A stretch of DNA of 41,574 bases, taken from positions 1 through 41,574 of the forward strand of contig JAJJLU010003657.1 in NCBI GenBank assembly GCA_023807065.1. Reading direction: 5' to 3'. Numbering within the stretch: position 1 is the first letter of the stretch; every line of letters begins with the position of its first letter. The position numbers were made by a program, and so were the translations under genes. Shown in pieces: positions 19,289-28,943 of the stretch. The notes beneath the pieces are model-generated. The model ran no database searches and was not told the origin of the DNA. It worked only from the letters and a program-made list of their open reading frames with translations. The stretch is from Isotricha intestinalis (lineage: Eukaryota > Ciliophora > Litostomatea > Vestibuliferida > Isotrichidae).

Positions 19289-19952
19289 TGATAATAAATT
19301 ATTTTTTCTTTTTTGTGAAAAATTATTTATATTCTTTAAATATTTGAAATTTGATTTTAGGGAGTTTGATAATTATGAAATTGTAATTTATGAATAAAAA
19401 TACTTATATTTTTTATTTTGACACTTAGGATGAGATTTAATTATATTTAATATTCTTATATTAAATAATTTTAAATTATATAAAATTATTATTTTTTTAT
19501 GGATTTTTTCAGTCTTTTTTCAAATATATTATCAAAAAATTATATATTATTAAAGGAATTAAATTATGAAATATAAAAATTCAAAAGAAATTGTCTGATT
19601 AAAAAAAAAATAAAAATTATTATAAAAACAAAATAATCAAAAAATATGAATTATTAAATGGGGTTACAAACAAATATTTATAAAAATAAAATTAAATTTC
19701 ATAAAATTATAATTCATTTTTTGGAAATGTAATTGTTTATAAATAAATTTCCATAATAAAAATAAGTAAAAATTTTTTAATTAAATTGTATTTTGACAAA
19801 AAAGAAAAGAAAAAATTCAGTAAAAAGATTTTTCAAATTTTTTTATATTTTTTTCAAACTATCATATATTAATTTTTTGTAAATTATTTTATATTTTTAT
19901 CAAATCATTATTTAAATTAATAATTTTTATAAGTTCAAATAATTAAATAAAA
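19289..19952. other. Divergent intergenic region
   Basis: 664 bp between the CAP gene (minus) and the NBR1-like gene (plus), hence the promoter space of both. Almost all A/T. No coding frame, RNA gene or convincing motif; the only G-rich patch is TGGGGTTACAAAC near 19660. Confidence 0.45.
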
Positions 19953-21278
19953 ATGGAACAAAAAATTATAAAAATATTTTGTGGAGATATAACAAAAAGA
20001 TTAAATTTTGATTTAATAAATTCATATGAACAATTATTAGAAAAAGCAAAGATATCATTTAATTTAAGGAATGACGATAAATTTGAATTATATTATAACA
20101 AAAAGAAAATTTCAGAAAAAGATTTTCCTTCATTCAAAAATTCAAATAAAATAATTAAATTGGAATTAATTCTAGACGAAGGGAACTATATATTAATAAG
20201 TTCTCAATATAATTTAAATTCAGGACTAAAAAAAAGTTTAGAAGGAACTTTTAAGAATTTTATTAATCCAGAAGAAATAGAAAAAGAAATAGAAAAATCT
20301 AATTTAAATATGATTGGACAACAATTAGATAATGTTATTCAAAATGTGAATGAAATTAGAAAAACAGTTTACCAAGAAAAAATTGATTTTAATATTTTTC
20401 AAAAAAATTTAACGAATTCTATAAAAAATTTAAATGAAAATTTTAAAACATATTTTAAACAAGAAAGTTTTATTCCAAAAAGTAATTTAAATGATAATAA
20501 TAATTTTAATTTAGAATGTTCAAATTGTAATAATGTTATATATAATGTAAAATATGAATGTTTGTTTTGTAAAAAAAATTTAGTTTTATGTCAAAAATGT
20601 TCTGAAAAACATGAACATCCTTTGCTTCAATTTTATTTAAATGTAGATTATAAACAACTAAAAAACTGTCAAAGTGTAAAAAGTTATTTTGAAAAAAAAA
20701 GTGAAGTGTTAAAGAAAAACACATTTTCTCAAAGTAAAAGTGATTTCCTAAAAGTAACTACATTGAATCCATCACATAATATAGAATTATCTTTATTAAA
20801 TATTCATCCTTTAAAAATAGCAATTTCAAAAGAAGAGAATTGTTTTTATATACATGTTCTCAATAATTATTCTAAAAATATTAAAGAACAGTTATCTTTA
20901 AATTTTGAAGGTCAAAAAAATATTTCAATAAAGTGTTTTAATGAAAATAAAGAATTAAAACCTTTTGATAATTATTCTATTAAATGTATAGTATATTTAA
21001 AAGATGATTTAAAGGATTATGAAGAAACTATAAATATAAGTTTAATAAAGGGAAATAATAATATTGATTGTGATCCTATAATAATTACTATTTATGTTGC
21101 TGAAAATAGTAATTCAGCTAAAATTAAAAATATAGATTTTTTTTTAGAATATAATAATTATAATAAAAATATTTCATCAGAAAAAAGAAAAAAAATGATT
21201 TCTCTTATAGAGAATAAGGAAGATTCTGACACTAATAAATTAATTGAAAAATTGAATGAAATAGTTAGAAAAAAATAA
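19953..21278 (+). CDS. PB1 + ZZ zinc finger protein, NBR1/p62-like autophagy receptor candidate
   Basis: 441 residues. Residues 1-75 look like a PB1 domain (IIKIFCGDITKRLNF, with the basic pair KR where PB1 domains bind partners). Residues 80-180 are helical, probably a coiled coil. A ZZ zinc finger follows at 189-222: C189-x2-C192, C203-x2-C206, C213-x2-C216 and H220-x-H222. Residues about 270-375 look like a beta-sandwich in the place where NBR1 has its four-tryptophan domain, but the tryptophans are missing. The last 45 residues (KRKKMISLIENKED...LIEKLNEIV) have the length and helicity of a UBA domain. PB1-ZZ-Ig-like-UBA is the order of NBR1 and partly of p62, which carry ubiquitinated cargo into autophagosomes. 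No LC3-interacting motif was identified with confidence. It starts at the first ATG and ends in TAA. It converges with the coiled-coil gene downstream. Confidence 0.72.
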   Translation: MEQKIIKIFCGDITKRLNFDLINSYEQLLEKAKISFNLRNDDKFELYYNKKKISEKDFPSFKNSNKIIKLELILDEGNYILISSQYNLNSGLKKSLEGTFKNFINPEEIEKEIEKSNLNMIGQQLDNVIQNVNEIRKTVYQEKIDFNIFQKNLTNSIKNLNENFKTYFKQESFIPKSNLNDNNNFNLECSNCNNVIYNVKYECLFCKKNLVLCQKCSEKHEHPLLQFYLNVDYKQLKNCQSVKSYFEKKSEVLKKNTFSQSKSDFLKVTTLNPSHNIELSLLNIHPLKIAISKEENCFYIHVLNNYSKNIKEQLSLNFEGQKNISIKCFNENKELKPFDNYSIKCIVYLKDDLKDYEETINISLIKGNNNIDCDPIIITIYVAENSNSAKIKNIDFFLEYNNYNKNISSEKRKKMISLIENKEDSDTNKLIEKLNEIVRKK

Positions 21279-21422
21279 AAATAATTTATTATACCAATTG
21301 AATAATTATATAACTTTTTTCATTTTATTTTATTAATTTTATTGATGATTTTACATTAATCTTAAAAATTATATTTAATAATAAGATATATATTTTTGAA
21401 TTTAAAATTATATTATTAAAAA

Positions 21423-22898
21423 TTAATTAATTTTTAATTTTTCATTATTTGATAAATCATCATTATTATTATTCTTACATTCCTTTTCATTTTCAACAAG
21501 TTCATTATTATTTTCTGTATGTTTATTATCATTATTAATAAGATTCTCATTATTAATCTCTTTTTTTTGATTTGAATCATTATTTTTTTCTTTATTATTT
21601 AAATTATTCTCATTGTCTTGATTATGAGCATTATTATTATTATTATTATTATTATTTGTTTCTCTTTCATTAACATTAATATTTTCATTATTATCTGCAG
21701 TAGTTTTATCATCATCTTTAATTCTATCATACATTTTTTTTTGTTTTGCATAATCATCATAATAAGAAATAATATCTAAATATTCATTTTGTCTTTTTTT
21801 ACTTTCTTTAATTAAAGATTCTAATAAACGAACTTTTTCACTTTCTTCTTCTTCTGGATTTTTATCTATTTGAACATATAAATCATAATTTAATGGTTTT
21901 ACTGATAAAAATGATTTTTTTTCTGGAATATTTTTTAATTTTGAATTTTGTTCATTTATTTTATTTAATTCTTGTTCATTTCTTATACTTTGTTTTTTAT
22001 ATTCTTTTAATTTATTTTGTAAATCATCTATTTGTTTTTGTAAAATTGGTTTTTTATGAATATAATCTTCTCTATTTTTTTTTTCATACAATAATCTTTC
22101 ATTTAATTGTTTTAAGTTTTTAATATTTAATTTTTCTTTTTTTATTTTATTTTCATTATTTTTTATTTGTTCCGTTAAATTTCTTATTTCTCTATTCATT
22201 AAGTGAATATTTTTTTTTGATTTTTCAATCTCATCTTTCATATTTTTAATTTTATGATGATTTGAATTAAAAACTTTTATTTTTTCTTTATATTCTTCAA
22301 TTATTTTTTCATTATCAGCATTTATTTTTGTTATTTTGTAATATTCATTCACAATATTTTTCAATTTTTCCAATTTTTGTTCTTGAATTAAAGTTAAATT
22401 ACTTATATTAATTCTTTTAATATCATTTTTTATTTTTTCATTTTCTTCAATTTGTTCATTTAATTCAGATTTTAATTCTCTAAATTTATCTTTCAATTTT
22501 GATATTTCATTATCATCTTTTAATTTATCAAAATAATCTATTTTATTATTTACATTTTCAATTGCTTTTTCTTTTTGATTTATTTCATTTTCTATTTTTA
22601 AATTTTCTGTTTTTGCTAATGCAATATCTTTTTGGATTCTATTAATTTGATTTTTAAGTTGTAATGTTTCTTCATATAATTTAGTTTTACTCATATTAGA
22701 AACATTAAATACATTTACAAAAGTTTTATTTGAATCATTTGAATTTGAAACTGAATTATTATGATATGATACTTTTGATGAATTTATATTTGCAGAATAT
22801 GGCCTTATTAATTTTTGTGATGATGACCTATGATATTTCTTTGATGAAACTCTTGATTTATTTAACTTATGATAATCAGAAGAAGTACTCACGTTCAT
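21423..22898 (-). CDS. Long coiled-coil protein, possibly cytoskeletal/ciliary
   Basis: 491 residues. The N-terminus (1-75) is Ser/Asn-rich with SSSQKLIRPYSANI. From about 75 to 400 the sequence is a nearly continuous coiled coil, beginning KTKLYEETLQLKNQINRIQK and including EEYKEKIKVFNSNHHKIKN and KLNIKNLKQLNERLLYEKK. The tail (about 400-491) is Asn/Glu-rich, with a nine-Asn run encoded by an ATT repeat. No motor, zinc or membrane motif. The 'YEExLxLKxQIN' opening followed by a long heptad array is a style I associate with widely distributed coiled-coil proteins of axonemes and basal bodies, but I cannot name the family. ATG at 22896-22898; stop TAA. It diverges from the first pseudoprotease gene across 534 bp. 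Confidence 0.85.
   Translation of the reverse strand: MNVSTSSDYHKLNKSRVSSKKYHRSSSQKLIRPYSANINSSKVSYHNNSVSNSNDSNKTFVNVFNVSNMSKTKLYEETLQLKNQINRIQKDIALAKTENLKIENEINQKEKAIENVNNKIDYFDKLKDDNEISKLKDKFRELKSELNEQIEENEKIKNDIKRINISNLTLIQEQKLEKLKNIVNEYYKITKINADNEKIIEEYKEKIKVFNSNHHKIKNMKDEIEKSKKNIHLMNREIRNLTEQIKNNENKIKKEKLNIKNLKQLNERLLYEKKNREDYIHKKPILQKQIDDLQNKLKEYKKQSIRNEQELNKINEQNSKLKNIPEKKSFLSVKPLNYDLYVQIDKNPEEEESEKVRLLESLIKESKKRQNEYLDIISYYDDYAKQKKMYDRIKDDDKTTADNNENINVNERETNNNNNNNNNAHNQDNENNLNNKEKNNDSNQKKEINNENLINNDNKHTENNNELVENEKECKNNNNDDLSNNEKLKIN
21630..21657. repeat. (ATT)n trinucleotide microsatellite inside a coding region
   Basis: About nine perfect TTA/ATT units encode a run of nine asparagines (AAT codons on the minus strand) in the low-complexity tail of the coiled-coil protein. 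Likely variable in length between strains. Confidence 0.85.
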
Positions 22899-23432
22899 AT
22901 TTACTTTATTATAAATAAAAAAATTAAATCAAATTTAAATTTTAAAAAAACATAAAAACCTAGATAATAGAATATTAATAATAAAATAAAATATTTTAAT
23001 AAAACAAAAAAAAATTCATTTCCAATATTAAATTACTCATTAACAAATTAGAATAATTATGATTTTCCTTCTTTTCATTCTTTCCAAAAAAACTTTATAA
23101 TCCTTTTCTTCTTAATTTTTCCTTTTAATTTATATAGAACACATAATAAAACTTGATATAAACAATATTATTCTTGAAAATATATATACTGTATAACTAA
23201 AAAGTTTATGTATAGTCTTTTTGATTGAATAATTTGAGTTTTAACATATTTATAATATTCTTTTATATTTTAGAAATGAAATTCTTTGAATATGGAAAAA
23301 ATATAAAATTTTCATTTTTATATTTATATTTTTTATAATTAAAAATAAATATATATTATTTAAAAATGTTAAATACTAAAAAAATTTAATTTGGAAATAT
23401 GATAATTAAAGTAAAAATTTTATTTTATTTTT
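22899..23432. other. Divergent intergenic region
   Basis: 534 bp between the coiled-coil gene (minus) and pseudoprotease A (plus). It contains TATATATAC near 23181 and the stretch TTTTATATTTTAGAAATGAA about 160 bp before the pseudoprotease start. A similar TTTTATATTTTTAGAGAAT lies about 185 bp before the start of the second pseudoprotease. That may be a retained promoter element, a 5'-UTR splice acceptor or chance. No gene seen. Confidence 0.35.
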
Positions 23433-24695
23433 ATGAATATAATTCTTTTTTTCTATATCCCTTTAACTTATTGTCATATTATTGAAATACCTTTTTATAG
23501 AGAAATAAAAAATGAAAAGGATCTAACATCGTCTCTATATAATAATATAATATATACGAACCTTGAAATAGGAGAACCAAAGCAAAAAATAAAAACATAT
23601 TTAAATTTTACACAATATTATTATTACATTACAGATATTTCAATAAATGGAATTTATAATAAAAATCTTTCAAAAACTTATAAATTAACAATTCCTTTTG
23701 AAAAGTCTTATTTTAAACAAGATTTTGAAAAAGGTTTTCCTTCTTCAGAAAAAATTTCTTTAAATATTAATAAAAAAATATTAAATTTGGAAAAATTTCC
23801 TTTTATTTTAGCAACAAAAGCAAAAAATAAATTATGTGATTCTATTATAGGATTTAATTTTGGAAACCAATTAATATCATTTGATGAAAATTTCATATAT
23901 CAATTAAAACAAAAAAAATTAATTTCATCTTTATATTTTACAATTAAATACGAAAATAATAATAAAGGTTATATTATAATAGGAGATTTACCTCATAATT
24001 ATGATAATACTTTAAAATCAGAATTTTACATTTATACATCTTCATATTTTCCTTCTTCTATAAATAGTTATGAATTAAAATTTGATTTAGTTTCTTATGG
24101 AAATGAACAAATTGAATATTCTACTTTAATTCACTTTAATTATAATTTTTATGGTTTAATTTCAAATTATCAAATGAAAGAAATTGTTGATATGTATTTT
24201 TTTAATAAATATATTAGTGAAAAAAAATGCTTTAATAATACCTTTAACAATAATAATACTATTTATTATTATTGTAATAAAGATGTTGATATTTCTAAAT
24301 TAAAAGATATTTCTTTCTTTCATAAATTATTAAATTTTACATTTGTTTTAAATTATAAAGATTTATTTATTGAAAATAATGGAAAATTATATTTTCTTAT
24401 TTTTTTCGAAAATTCTTCTGAAAGAAAATGGATTTTTGGAGAAATATTCTTTAAAAAGTATCAAATGACTTTTGAACAAGATAAAAAATTAATTGGGTTT
24501 TATGTCGGAAGGAATAACTTTTCAACAAGTAATACTTATTTTATTATTATTTTTATTTTAATACTTTTAATTATTGGATTAATTTATATAATCTATAATT
24601 TAATAATAAATAGGCCAAGAAGAAAAAAAGCAAATGAATTAAATGAAGATTTTGATTATATTCCAAATGAATTATTTATAAAAATGAAAAATTAA
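23433..24695 (+). CDS. Pepsin-fold (A1) aspartic-protease-like membrane protein, catalytic residues lost (copy A)
   Basis: 420 residues: signal peptide (1-15, MNIILFFYIPLTYCH), a pepsin-like lumenal domain, one transmembrane helix (about 369-392, YFIIIFILILLIIGLIYIIY), and a 28-residue cytosolic tail. Pepsin landmarks are clear: NLEIGEPKQKI for 'xIGTPPQ' (43-53), IIGFNFGNQ for the 'GILGLG' segment, KGYIIIGDLPHNY for 'GxLxFGG', and KWIFGEIFFKKYQMTFEQ then IGFY for 'WILGDVFLRKYYxVFD...IGFA'. Both catalytic triads are gone: L57-N-F-T-Q where LDTGS belongs, and LIHFNYNFYG where IIDSGTS belongs. It should therefore be proteolytically inactive and may act as a receptor or chaperone. Several Asn-x-Ser/Thr sites fit a lumenal domain. 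The tail RRKKANELNEDFDYIP is nearly repeated in copy B. Start at the first ATG; stop TAA. Confidence 0.82.
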   Translation: MNIILFFYIPLTYCHIIEIPFYREIKNEKDLTSSLYNNIIYTNLEIGEPKQKIKTYLNFTQYYYYITDISINGIYNKNLSKTYKLTIPFEKSYFKQDFEKGFPSSEKISLNINKKILNLEKFPFILATKAKNKLCDSIIGFNFGNQLISFDENFIYQLKQKKLISSLYFTIKYENNNKGYIIIGDLPHNYDNTLKSEFYIYTSSYFPSSINSYELKFDLVSYGNEQIEYSTLIHFNYNFYGLISNYQMKEIVDMYFFNKYISEKKCFNNTFNNNNTIYYYCNKDVDISKLKDISFFHKLLNFTFVLNYKDLFIENNGKLYFLIFFENSSERKWIFGEIFFKKYQMTFEQDKKLIGFYVGRNNFSTSNTYFIIIFILILLIIGLIYIIYNLIINRPRRKKANELNEDFDYIPNELFIKMKN

Positions 24696-25238
24696 ATGTA
24701 GTTTTATTTAATATTCTTATATTAAATTTGTTATATTAAATTTGTTGTTGAATAAAATTTTCCTATTCTTTTTCTAAATAAATATATACCACAAATTCAA
24801 AACCAAAATCATCTTTTTTTGTAAAACTCTTTTTTTAAATCATAAAGATAATCTATTTATTATGATTTAAATTGAATGACTTTATTTCTTTAATTTTTTG
24901 ATTAATTAATTTATTGTCGAGGAAAATAAGTTCTTCTCTTACTATAATTTACACATTAATAAACTCTTAATTTTTATTACAAAAATTAATATATTAATTT
25001 AATATTTGTGAAATTCTAACTTTTTATTAAATTCATTTATTTTTATATTTTTAGAGAATCAAATATTTTTATTAAGATAATATTTTTATAATCATATTTA
25101 TATTTAAATTTTTTATAAAAAAAAATTATGTATTAAAAACCTCTATAAAAATTATTTTTGCTTTTGATTTATCCTAAAGAAATTAAAAGATTACTTACTT
25201 ATTTATATAATAAAAATATTATTTATTTATTTTATCAA
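24696..25238. other. Intergenic region between the two pseudoprotease copies
   Basis: 543 bp between tandem genes on the plus strand. It begins with a small direct repeat, ATATTAAATTTGTTATATTAAATTTGTT (two units of TATATTAAATTTGT-like sequence, about 24716-24743). The remainder is A/T-rich. No gene seen. Confidence 0.4.
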
Positions 25239-26555
25239 ATGAAATATAATATTGTTGTTTTCCTGTTTTGTTTTGATTTGTTATTATATACCAACGAAAA
25301 ACCAATATTTTTAGAAATGAATTTTTTTTTTAATGACAAATTACCTAAAATTGATTCTTCAAATTTTTATGATGAAATAATTTTTAATCAATTATTAACA
25401 AATATTAGTATTGGAAAGCCATCACAGATTATACCTTTAACTATTAAATTAAGTTTATCATCATTATCAATTACTTCATATATTTCATATTATAAAAATA
25501 TTACAATATATAATCATAGTCTTTCTTCAACTTATCATTCTGATAATGTTTCAGATATTCAAAAATTTCACTATGATGAATTTAGAAAAGGAATCAAATC
25601 AAAAGAATTGTTTGAAATTAATAAACGAAAATTTAATTTAGATTTTATTATGGCAACAGAAACATTTAGTGATGTAAGTGGAGTATTAGGGTTAAAATTA
25701 AATTCTGATTATAATTTGGAAAATTATACTTTTTTAAATCAGTTAAAAGAAAAAAAAATAATTACTTCTTCAATCTATTTTTTTATTTTTTTAAATTCAG
25801 ATAATTCTCCTTTAAATTATAAAGGAAAATTAATTCTAGGTACTTATCCTCATGTATATAATTCTAAAAAATATAATAAAAATAAATATTATGAAATAAA
25901 AACGAATTTTTATTACCAAAATTATGAAGTAAGTTGTGAAATGAAGCATTTAGAAATATTTTATGGTAATGATAATAATGAACAAGATTTTTCTGAAGAA
26001 ATAATAACAAATTTTGATTTTACTAAAAATATTATAATAGGTACAACAAAATTTAAACTTTTTGTTACTGAAGAATTTAAACAATTATATAATGAAAAAT
26101 GTAAAGATATTATTATTAGAAATTATAAAGTTTTTGTATGTGATAATGATATTGATATTAATAAATTGAAGAATATTTATATTTATTATGGAAATAGAAA
26201 TTTCACATTTATTTTAAAACCTAATGATTTATTTATTTCTTATAAAAATAAATTATATTATTTAATTAATTTTTATCAATATTCTAATGTGAAAAAATGG
26301 AGTTTTGGAATAACATTGTTAAAAAAATATCCTTTTGTATATGACCAAGAAAAAAAAGTAATTGGTTTTTATGATAATAAAGAAGGAGACTATTCAAAAA
26401 CTTATTTAAAAATATTTTTAATAATTTCATTTATAATAATTATACTAATATCTTCATTATATATTCATCATATATTATTTAAGAAGCAAAGAAGGATAAG
26501 AGCAAATGAATTAGAAGAAAATATAGATTATATTCCATTTGATAAAAAAATATAA
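25239..26555 (+). CDS. Pepsin-fold (A1) aspartic-protease-like membrane protein, catalytic residues lost (copy B)
   Basis: 438 residues with the same architecture as copy A: signal peptide (1-20, MKYNIVVFLFCFDLLLYTNE), pepsin-like domain, transmembrane helix (about 389-414), and a 24-residue tail. Landmarks: NISIGKPSQI for 'xIGTPPQ', GVLGLKLNS, GKLILGTYPH, and KWSFGITLLKKYPFVYDQ with VIGFYD for the C-terminal pepsin strand. The first catalytic motif is L71-S-L-S-S, the second NFDFT, so both catalytic Asp residues are absent. The tail RRIRANELEENIDYIP matches copy A's RRKKANELNEDFDYIP. The lumenal domains are otherwise quite diverged, so the duplication is old. I chose ATG 25239 because it gives a proper signal peptide; the frame is open 27 codons further upstream, but only with non-ATG starts and no leader. 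The stop is TAA. Confidence 0.82.
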   Translation: MKYNIVVFLFCFDLLLYTNEKPIFLEMNFFFNDKLPKIDSSNFYDEIIFNQLLTNISIGKPSQIIPLTIKLSLSSLSITSYISYYKNITIYNHSLSSTYHSDNVSDIQKFHYDEFRKGIKSKELFEINKRKFNLDFIMATETFSDVSGVLGLKLNSDYNLENYTFLNQLKEKKIITSSIYFFIFLNSDNSPLNYKGKLILGTYPHVYNSKKYNKNKYYEIKTNFYYQNYEVSCEMKHLEIFYGNDNNEQDFSEEIITNFDFTKNIIIGTTKFKLFVTEEFKQLYNEKCKDIIIRNYKVFVCDNDIDINKLKNIYIYYGNRNFTFILKPNDLFISYKNKLYYLINFYQYSNVKKWSFGITLLKKYPFVYDQEKKVIGFYDNKEGDYSKTYLKIFLIISFIIIILISSLYIHHILFKKQRRIRANELEENIDYIPFDKKI

Positions 26556-27180
26556 TAACAAATCTTTTGAATAAATAATTATTTAATTATTATATTTAAT
26601 TTACAATTTTATATAAAGAAAATAAATTTCTTATGGTTCAATTTAAACTTTTTTAAATCTTAATTCAATTAACTAAATTATGAATAAGTTCTTTATGAAT
26701 AAACATAATTATGAATTATATATTTTAACTTATCAAATACAATTGTTTTAAAATAACAAAAAATAGAAAGAAATTTATCTTTATTTGAAAATATTATTAA
26801 TTCAATAAAACATTTAGATTAGTTTTTTTCATTTAATTCATATTTAAATTTTTATTTATTTTTTATCATCTTTTGAATTTCTTTAATCATAATTATTTAT
26901 TTCAAATAAAAAATAATTGAAATAAAAGAAAAAAAGAAAAATTTATTTAGAAATACAAAATGATTAACATTATATGATTAATAATAATCCAAAAAAAAAT
27001 AAATATAGATATCCTTTAAATATATGATAATACAAATTTATAATTGATTTATTCCAAATAAATTATGGAAGATTACCTTTTACAAAATTTATATATAAAT
27101 AAACCTCAAAACAATACTTTTTTAAAATACAAAATTTACCTTAATGAGTTAATAAAAAGAATAAAATCAAAAATAAAATC
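26556..27180. other. Intergenic region between convergent genes
   Basis: 625 bp between copy B (plus) and the cyclin gene (minus). Both transcription ends lie here. The sequence is A/T-rich with no coding stretch or RNA structure that I can support. Confidence 0.45.
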
Positions 27181-27735
27181 TCATTTCATTTTTTTTAATT
27201 TTAATAAATAATTTTTATATTGTACAAATTGATTTTCATTTATATAAAAATTAAAATCAATCATTTCAATAAATTTATATTCTAACACATTTAATTCATA
27301 AGTACTAACCCCAAAAATTTCTGCATAATAACTCATTCCAAATGTTTTATCTTCGTTAAATTTTATTGCACAAATTAGGGCTGAACATAATAACCTATGT
27401 ATATTATAAGGAGTTAGAATTAATTGATTTAATTGACATAATTTGTCAATATAAATTAAACTTATAATTAAAGTATTTTCTTCGATTTTTGTATAAGTAA
27501 TAATTCTTTTTATATAATCATTTAAAGAAAAATTAGGCAATGAAATTCCTGAAAAAACTAATTTTTTTTGGGAATGTAATAATAATCTATAATTCGGTAA
27601 ATTTTTATTTTCATTAATCATCATATCTAAAGTCAAAGAAATTATATTTAATAATCTAAACTTGGATTTTTTTTGATGAATATTAATATTTTTTGAACTA
27701 TTACTTGTAGAATAACCAGAGTAAGTTTCTGACAT
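27181..27735 (-). CDS. PHO80/Pcl-type (P/U-type) cyclin
   Basis: 184 residues containing a single cyclin box of the PHO80-like family. Key stretches: FSGISLPNFSLNDYIKRIIT (start of helix 1), SLIYIDKLCQLNQLILTPYN (helix 2), IHRLLCSALICAIKFNEDKT (helix 3), FGMSYYAEIFGVSTYELNVL (helix 4) and EYKFIEMIDFNFYINENQFV (helix 5). YIDR/YIDK followed by NIHRLLxxxxxxAxKFxED is diagnostic for cyclins that pair with Pho85/CDK5-like kinases in phosphate signalling, morphogenesis or cell-cycle control. The partner kinase is not in this window. The short Ser/Asn-rich N-terminus precedes the box, and the gene ends soon after it, at the normal length for the family. ATG at 27733-27735; stop TGA, the second TGA-terminated gene here. 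Confidence 0.9.
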   Translation of the reverse strand: MSETYSGYSTSNSSKNINIHQKKSKFRLLNIISLTLDMMINENKNLPNYRLLLHSQKKLVFSGISLPNFSLNDYIKRIITYTKIEENTLIISLIYIDKLCQLNQLILTPYNIHRLLCSALICAIKFNEDKTFGMSYYAEIFGVSTYELNVLEYKFIEMIDFNFYINENQFVQYKNYLLKLKKMK

Positions 27736-27984
27736 TTTTAATCAGTATTATAAAATTATAATTAATTAAAAAATATTGTATTATAAAAAAAGTAAATAAA
27801 AAATTTTTTAAAATATAATGAGAGTAGCAAATACATACAAATTATTTAAGAAATAACAACAAAAGCAGTCTTTTTTATAAGAATTCAAATAATCAAAGGA
27901 ATTATTGAAAAAGAAGAAGAAAAAAAGAGATAATTCAAAAGAAAAAATAATTTAACTAAATTTAAAAAATATAAAATTCCTGAG

Positions 27985-28290
27985 TGCATTAAAATTTAAT
28001 GAATTATTAATTGAAGAAGATGAATTAAATTTTTGATATTTAATCATAATATCTAAATCTTTATTTATAGATTTATCTCATGATTTAATTATGGAAAAAA
28101 CTTTAATTAAGGTATAATTATAAAATTTAAATTAAAATTGAGAAAAGTAACTTTAAATCATAATAAATTTAATGAAAAATGTAGTGATATTATTAAATAA
28201 ATATTTTTAAGCCTTAAAATATATTTAAGATTTTATTTGGAATAATTGTAAGATTGAAGAAAATTTTAATTTAATTATGAAAGCTTAATT
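27985..28290 (+). pseudogene. Decayed leucine-rich-repeat coding remnant (ribonuclease-inhibitor-like)
   Basis: Three plus-strand stretches in two frames read like consecutive LRRs interrupted by stops and shifts: LKFNELLIEEDELNF and SLFIDLSHDLIMEKTLIKV (about 27989-28114), then LKLRKVTLNHNKFNEKCSDI (about 28132-28197), then DFIWNNCKIEENFNLIMKA (to about 28287). The spacing of about 28 residues and the pattern LxLxxNKF...CSDII...L...NNCKIEE are those of ribonuclease-inhibitor/NLR-type repeats common in protists. Stops (TAA, TGA) occur between and within them, and further repeat-like residues may continue to about 28420. No intact copy is in the window. Base composition is intermediate between coding and intergenic DNA. 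A spliced gene is less likely given the in-repeat stops. Confidence 0.4.
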
Positions 28291-28894
28291 TATAATATAT
28301 CAATTGATATAGAAATAAAAATAATAAAAAAGGTAAAATTAAAAAGTTTGTGTTATTATAAATTGGTTAAAATTTAGATATAAAAGATATAAATTTAGAA
28401 ACAAATAAGTAAGATTATTGTCATAAAATTTTAATTGATGGATTTTATTATCAATTATTGAGAATTAAATTACACAAAAAATATATAAGAAAACTAAATT
28501 AAAAGAATAGTGGTATTAATAAATTATAATAAAACTTTTTTCAATAGAATTTAATAAGACGATTAAAATTGGTTTAATTATATATTCATTTTTTTAGATA
28601 AAGAAGATTAGAAACGAGGTTGAAAGAAAGATAAAGAAAAAAAATTCAAATTTAAAATTTCTTTTTGAATATATATATATATTTTAATAGATATAAATAA
28701 ATTTTTTCATTTTCAATCATATTATAAAATCATTCTTTTTCATTCATTAACATTTTTTAATACTAACAGACTTTACCCATAAAATTAATAAAAAAAGAAA
28801 AAAAATTAAAAACCCAATGACCCATTTAAATAAAAAAAAAAATTAACATCAGATTCTCAAAAAAAGAATAAAAAATTCCTTTCCAAAAAATTGC

Positions 28895-28902
28895 TATATA
28901 AA
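28895..28902 (+). promoter_or_regulatory. TATA-like box before the aldo-keto reductase gene
   Basis: TATATAAA within TTGCTATATAAACCC, about 41 bp before the ATG at 28944. The flanking G/C bases make it stand out in an A-rich leader. TATA-like strings are common by chance in DNA this A+T-rich, so this is only a candidate. Confidence 0.25.
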
Positions 28903-28943
28903 CCCAAAAAAAAAATTAAAAATAAAATCCAAAAAAAAAGAAA

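Larger units (their letters stand above)
27736..28943. other. Longest intergenic region, divergent, containing a decayed LRR-like stretch
   Basis: 1.2 kb between the cyclin gene (minus) and the aldo-keto reductase gene (plus). It should hold both promoters. Its middle (about 27985-28290) reads like a degraded leucine-rich-repeat gene, listed separately. The last 100 bp before 28944 is A-rich with a TATATAAA box. The rest shows no gene. Confidence 0.5.

Noticed and set aside
27955..28620. Idea that the LRR stretch is a live gene in which TAA codes for Gln
   Set aside because: It also needs frame changes and TGA as sense, and every neighbouring gene uses TAA as its stop.
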